Assembly: GCA_905371275.1 (NCBI GenBank)
Contig: CAJPLH010000092.1
Coordinates: 1 to 7,499 of the forward strand
Length of the DNA: 7,499 bases
Direction: 5' to 3'
Source: Prevotellaceae bacterium
Lineage (GTDB): Bacteria; Bacteroidota; Bacteroidia; Bacteroidales; Bacteroidaceae
Position numbers and translations under genes: made by a program. Under the pieces are notes generated by a model. It worked only from the letters and a program-made list of their open reading frames with translations. It was not told the origin of the DNA and ran no database searches. Position 1 is the first letter of the stretch; every line of letters starts with the position of its first letter. Shown here piece after piece: positions 5,437 through 7,499 of the stretch.

Positions 5437-7236
5437 TTATCTAATGACATCATTGAGAGAATGGAGGAGTTCATTGGCTCGCTGATAAAGTTCGTGACGA
5501 GCATGATCGGTAGTGGGCGCGAAACGTCCGAAATCAATATCGGACAGTAGCGTTATTGTCTGTTCTATTAGTTCATCTTCAGCACCAAGCAGCGCCAATT
5601 GTTGTTTGATGACTTCTTGAGTAAGGGCAGCTCTATCTTGCTTGAGTTTTTCAGCCAAATAATCTGTAATGGCAGCAGAAAGAACGTCATAGAACTTTGA
5701 TGTATCAGGAGAATGGAGCAACGACTCTGCTTGTCGCAGGCGTTTATGCGCCTTTTTGCTTGCACGTTTCACTGTTTTTCCTTCTAAATCTGAATGTGCT
5801 AACCAGAGTTTATGGACGTAACGGCTTGCGAATGCACAGACAACAAAGGAAAGCAACAGCAAACACCAATAGCTCCAACTACCTATCCACAAGACACCAT
5901 CATCAGAAAAAGTTTCTCCATTATTGATTACTATGGGCTTTATATCTTCTGTGTTTGCAGATGAAATGGGAGCATAAGCTTTGGTTCCTTTCTCAATACT
6001 GAGGGTCAAAGCTTGCGTATTTGTGGTAACGTACTGCTTTGTTTGAGGATCAAAGTACACTAATTTTATAGGTGGTATGGTGAACGTACCTATGTTTCTT
6101 GGTACAAATGTATAGTCAAACTCCATTGAGCCATCAATACCACCAGGAGTTATGCGTACTTTATCGTTTGTTTTTGGGGAATAGGTATCAAATCCTTTGG
6201 GAAAATCAACAACAGGAGTTTTGACTAATTTGAGGTTTCCAGTACCGCGAACCACCACACGTAAAGTTGCAACATCATTTGTTTTAGGCATCGGTGTTAT
6301 CAACGATGCACTAATGGACAACTGCCCTACTCCTCCAGAGAAATCTGCAGGTTGAGGCTGAGGCAAAGGCAGCACTTCAATAGAAACAGCAGGAGCAGAG
6401 CGTTGAAGATCGACCTTCATACTTCCTCCGCCATTGAAAAAAGCGTCAATCTCATCAATACCAGTGGAACGTTGCTCAATAGCACAATCAAAAGGTAGTG
6501 CAGGTATGGTGAGTTTACCTGACTGTTGAGGAAAGATAAGATATTGTAAGTTTGTTCCTACGCGGTAAAGCTTACCACCAATGCTGGCCGCTTCTGGATG
6601 GAGATTGCGAGGCAATTCTACTTCTTGCGTCCAAAAACCTTTCATATCAGGTTTACCAGAGGGCATGATATTAACAACAGCAACCCCCTCGCGAATATGA
6701 TAGCGATAGCTCAATATGATAGGCTCTTGCTCATAAATCCGTTGTTTAGAAGCTTCTGCTGTGAAATAGACATCTTTTGCGCCTATGTGACTCCCATAAT
6801 TAGGAATATCTTGTACACCACGAGAAGACGCCGCAGAAGAATTAGCGTTGGGGGAACTTTTTCCAGAAACTTGAATTTTAAGCGGATTTGTCTTGTAGAC
6901 TTTGCCTTGCGCATGAATAGAAGCACTACCTACTTGAAGCGTGCCATTGTGTTTGGGAGCAAGGATATAGGTATAAATGGTCGAAGCCGAAGTCTTTGTT
7001 CGGCCGTTGATAATTACAATGCTGTTAGAAGTGGAAACATTAGGACCCGCCAACACATCAAAGTCGGCTAAAGAGGGTTGCTGAAAATTGCTACCCTCTG
7101 CGCCATTGAGTTCAAACTGCAGTCTAATTTGTCCATTGATGTCTATACGATTGGGGGCATTTACTTTGAATGTCACTTGCCCCACTCCATAAAGTGTAAA
7201 AAGAAAAGTGACGAGAAGACTTAGAAATCTACGCAT
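5437..7236 (-). CDS. batD: BatD: membrane-anchored beta-sandwich aerotolerance protein
   Basis: This 599-residue protein belongs to the BatD (oxygen tolerance) family. A signal peptide spans 1-20 (ending GVGQ). A large periplasmic region of beta-strand character (about 21-445) opens with the family's typical FKVNAPNRIDINGQIRLQFELN (positions 23-44). A Ser/Ala-rich linker (125-140) separates the first beta domain from the rest, and further beta-sandwich modules cover about 150-290 and 300-415. One membrane segment lies at about 450-472. A charged, helical cytoplasmic tail (475-599) follows. Length and layout are normal for the family. BatD is thought to act with the BatA/BatB von Willebrand-type proteins and BatC/BatE at the envelope; no enzymatic activity is expected. 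It follows batC after 42 bases and precedes batE by 7, all on one strand. The ATG at 7236 directly precedes the signal sequence. Confidence 0.92.
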   Translation of the reverse strand: MRRFLSLLVTFLFTLYGVGQVTFKVNAPNRIDINGQIRLQFELNGAEGSNFQQPSLADFDVLAGPNVSTSNSIVIINGRTKTSASTIYTYILAPKHNGTLQVGSASIHAQGKVYKTNPLKIQVSGKSSPNANSSAASSRGVQDIPNYGSHIGAKDVYFTAEASKQRIYEQEPIILSYRYHIREGVAVVNIMPSGKPDMKGFWTQEVELPRNLHPEAASIGGKLYRVGTNLQYLIFPQQSGKLTIPALPFDCAIEQRSTGIDEIDAFFNGGGSMKVDLQRSAPAVSIEVLPLPQPQPADFSGGVGQLSISASLITPMPKTNDVATLRVVVRGTGNLKLVKTPVVDFPKGFDTYSPKTNDKVRITPGGIDGSMEFDYTFVPRNIGTFTIPPIKLVYFDPQTKQYVTTNTQALTLSIEKGTKAYAPISSANTEDIKPIVINNGETFSDDGVLWIGSWSYWCLLLLSFVVCAFASRYVHKLWLAHSDLEGKTVKRASKKAHKRLRQAESLLHSPDTSKFYDVLSAAITDYLAEKLKQDRAALTQEVIKQQLALLGAEDELIEQTITLLSDIDFGRFAPTTDHARHELYQRANELLHSLNDVIR

Positions 7237-7260
7237 TATTGCAATGTCGTTATGGAGAAT

Positions 7261-7273
7261 AGCGAAAATCGCT
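7261..7273 (-). other. Small hairpin in the batC-batD spacer
   Basis: AGCGA (7261-7265) pairs with TCGCT (7269-7273) around a 3-base loop, in the 42 bases between batC and batD. It has no T run after it, so it is not a terminator. It might influence mRNA stability or batD initiation, or be chance. Confidence 0.25.
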
Positions 7274-7278
7274 CTTGT

Positions 7279-7499
7279 TTACCAATTCTTATTGAGTTGT
7301 TTTTGACGCGGTTGTCCAGCACGTTGCAACTTATTGCGCGTTTGTTGCTCCGCTTGCTGGGCTAGATTTATCAATCTGTCCGCATTGTCTTTGCTCATCC
7401 CCCCCTTTTGTTCTTGCTGTTGTGACTTTTCAGGTTGGGATTTCTGTTTGTCTGGCTTATTCTGTTGTTTATTTTGTTCCTCTTTCTCCTGCTTGTTAT
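7279..7499 (-). CDS. batC: BatC: C-terminal part of TPR-containing aerotolerance protein (partial)
   Basis: The frame is open from the right edge to a TAA (minus strand) at 7281-7279, giving the last 72 residues; the start lies outside the window. Visible sequence begins with a Gln/Lys/Glu-rich low-complexity stretch, then GGMSKDNADRLINLAQQAEQ, and ends RQKQLNKNW. This combination of a polar linker followed by a short helix with MSKxNA and a terminal NKNW/KDW-type ending is characteristic of BatC, whose N-terminal TPR domain is not visible here. The position directly upstream of batD on the same strand is the usual bat order and supports the name. No start or length can be given. Confidence 0.82.
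   Translation of the reverse strand, partial: NKQEKEEQNKQQNKPDKQKSQPEKSQQQEQKGGMSKDNADRLINLAQQAEQQTRNKLQRAGQPRQKQLNKNW

Noticed and set aside
5430..5537. A 36-codon upstream extension of batE overlapping the end of batD
   Set aside because: It would put a polar stretch before the signal sequence. The ATG at 5429, 7 bases after the batD stop, is the natural start.
6598..7071. 157-codon open frame on the plus strand
   Set aside because: It lies antisense inside batD, has an Arg-rich unlikely composition (a run of arginines) and shows no recognisable domain.
1..7499. CRISPR arrays, insertion sequences, attachment sites or other mobile elements
   Set aside because: No regularly spaced repeats, transposase or integrase motifs, or terminal inverted repeats with target duplications were seen.

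Overview
The window reads as chromosomal DNA of a Bacteroidota bacterium, most likely order Bacteroidales (Prevotella-like), but the genus cannot be fixed from sequence alone. Three things point there. It holds a Bat (Bacteroides aerotolerance) gene cluster. It has promoter elements of the Bacteroides type (TAnnTTTG near -7, once with TTTG near -33). Its start codons lack clear Shine-Dalgarno sequences. All confidently called genes are on the minus strand, so transcription runs from high to low coordinates.

Layout in transcription order. Positions 7499-7279 hold the last 72 codons of batC, cut by the window edge. batD follows at 7236-5437 and batE at 5429-4662, only 7 bases after batD. Together they form the distal half of a bat operon that should continue beyond the right edge. 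After a 107-base gap with a TAnnTTTG box and two sets of short direct repeats comes a PiT-type inorganic phosphate transporter fused to a C-terminal helical PhoU-like region (4554-2314). It ends at a strong intrinsic terminator (2249-2286). Next is a separately promoted, secreted 5'-nucleotidase / 2',3'-cyclic-nucleotide phosphodiesterase family enzyme (2132-375), whose -33 box overlaps an 8-bp inverted repeat.

The left 374 bases hold no confident gene. Three things are visible there: a possible 3' end of a convergent plus-strand gene (to 116), a strong GC-rich hairpin (201-235), and a roughly 92-base stretch (248-339). That stretch folds on paper into a closed multibranch structure with three hairpins and complementary loops. 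It is the least explained part of the window and the best candidate for an undescribed element.

Functional reading. BatC, BatD and BatE are envelope proteins linked to stress or aerotolerance. They carry TPR, beta-sandwich and SH3-like parts suited to protein-protein assembly at the inner membrane. The nucleotidase can release phosphate from nucleotides in the periplasm, and the adjacent transporter can import it. That makes a plausible phosphate-scavenging pair, although the two are separated by a terminator and a new promoter.
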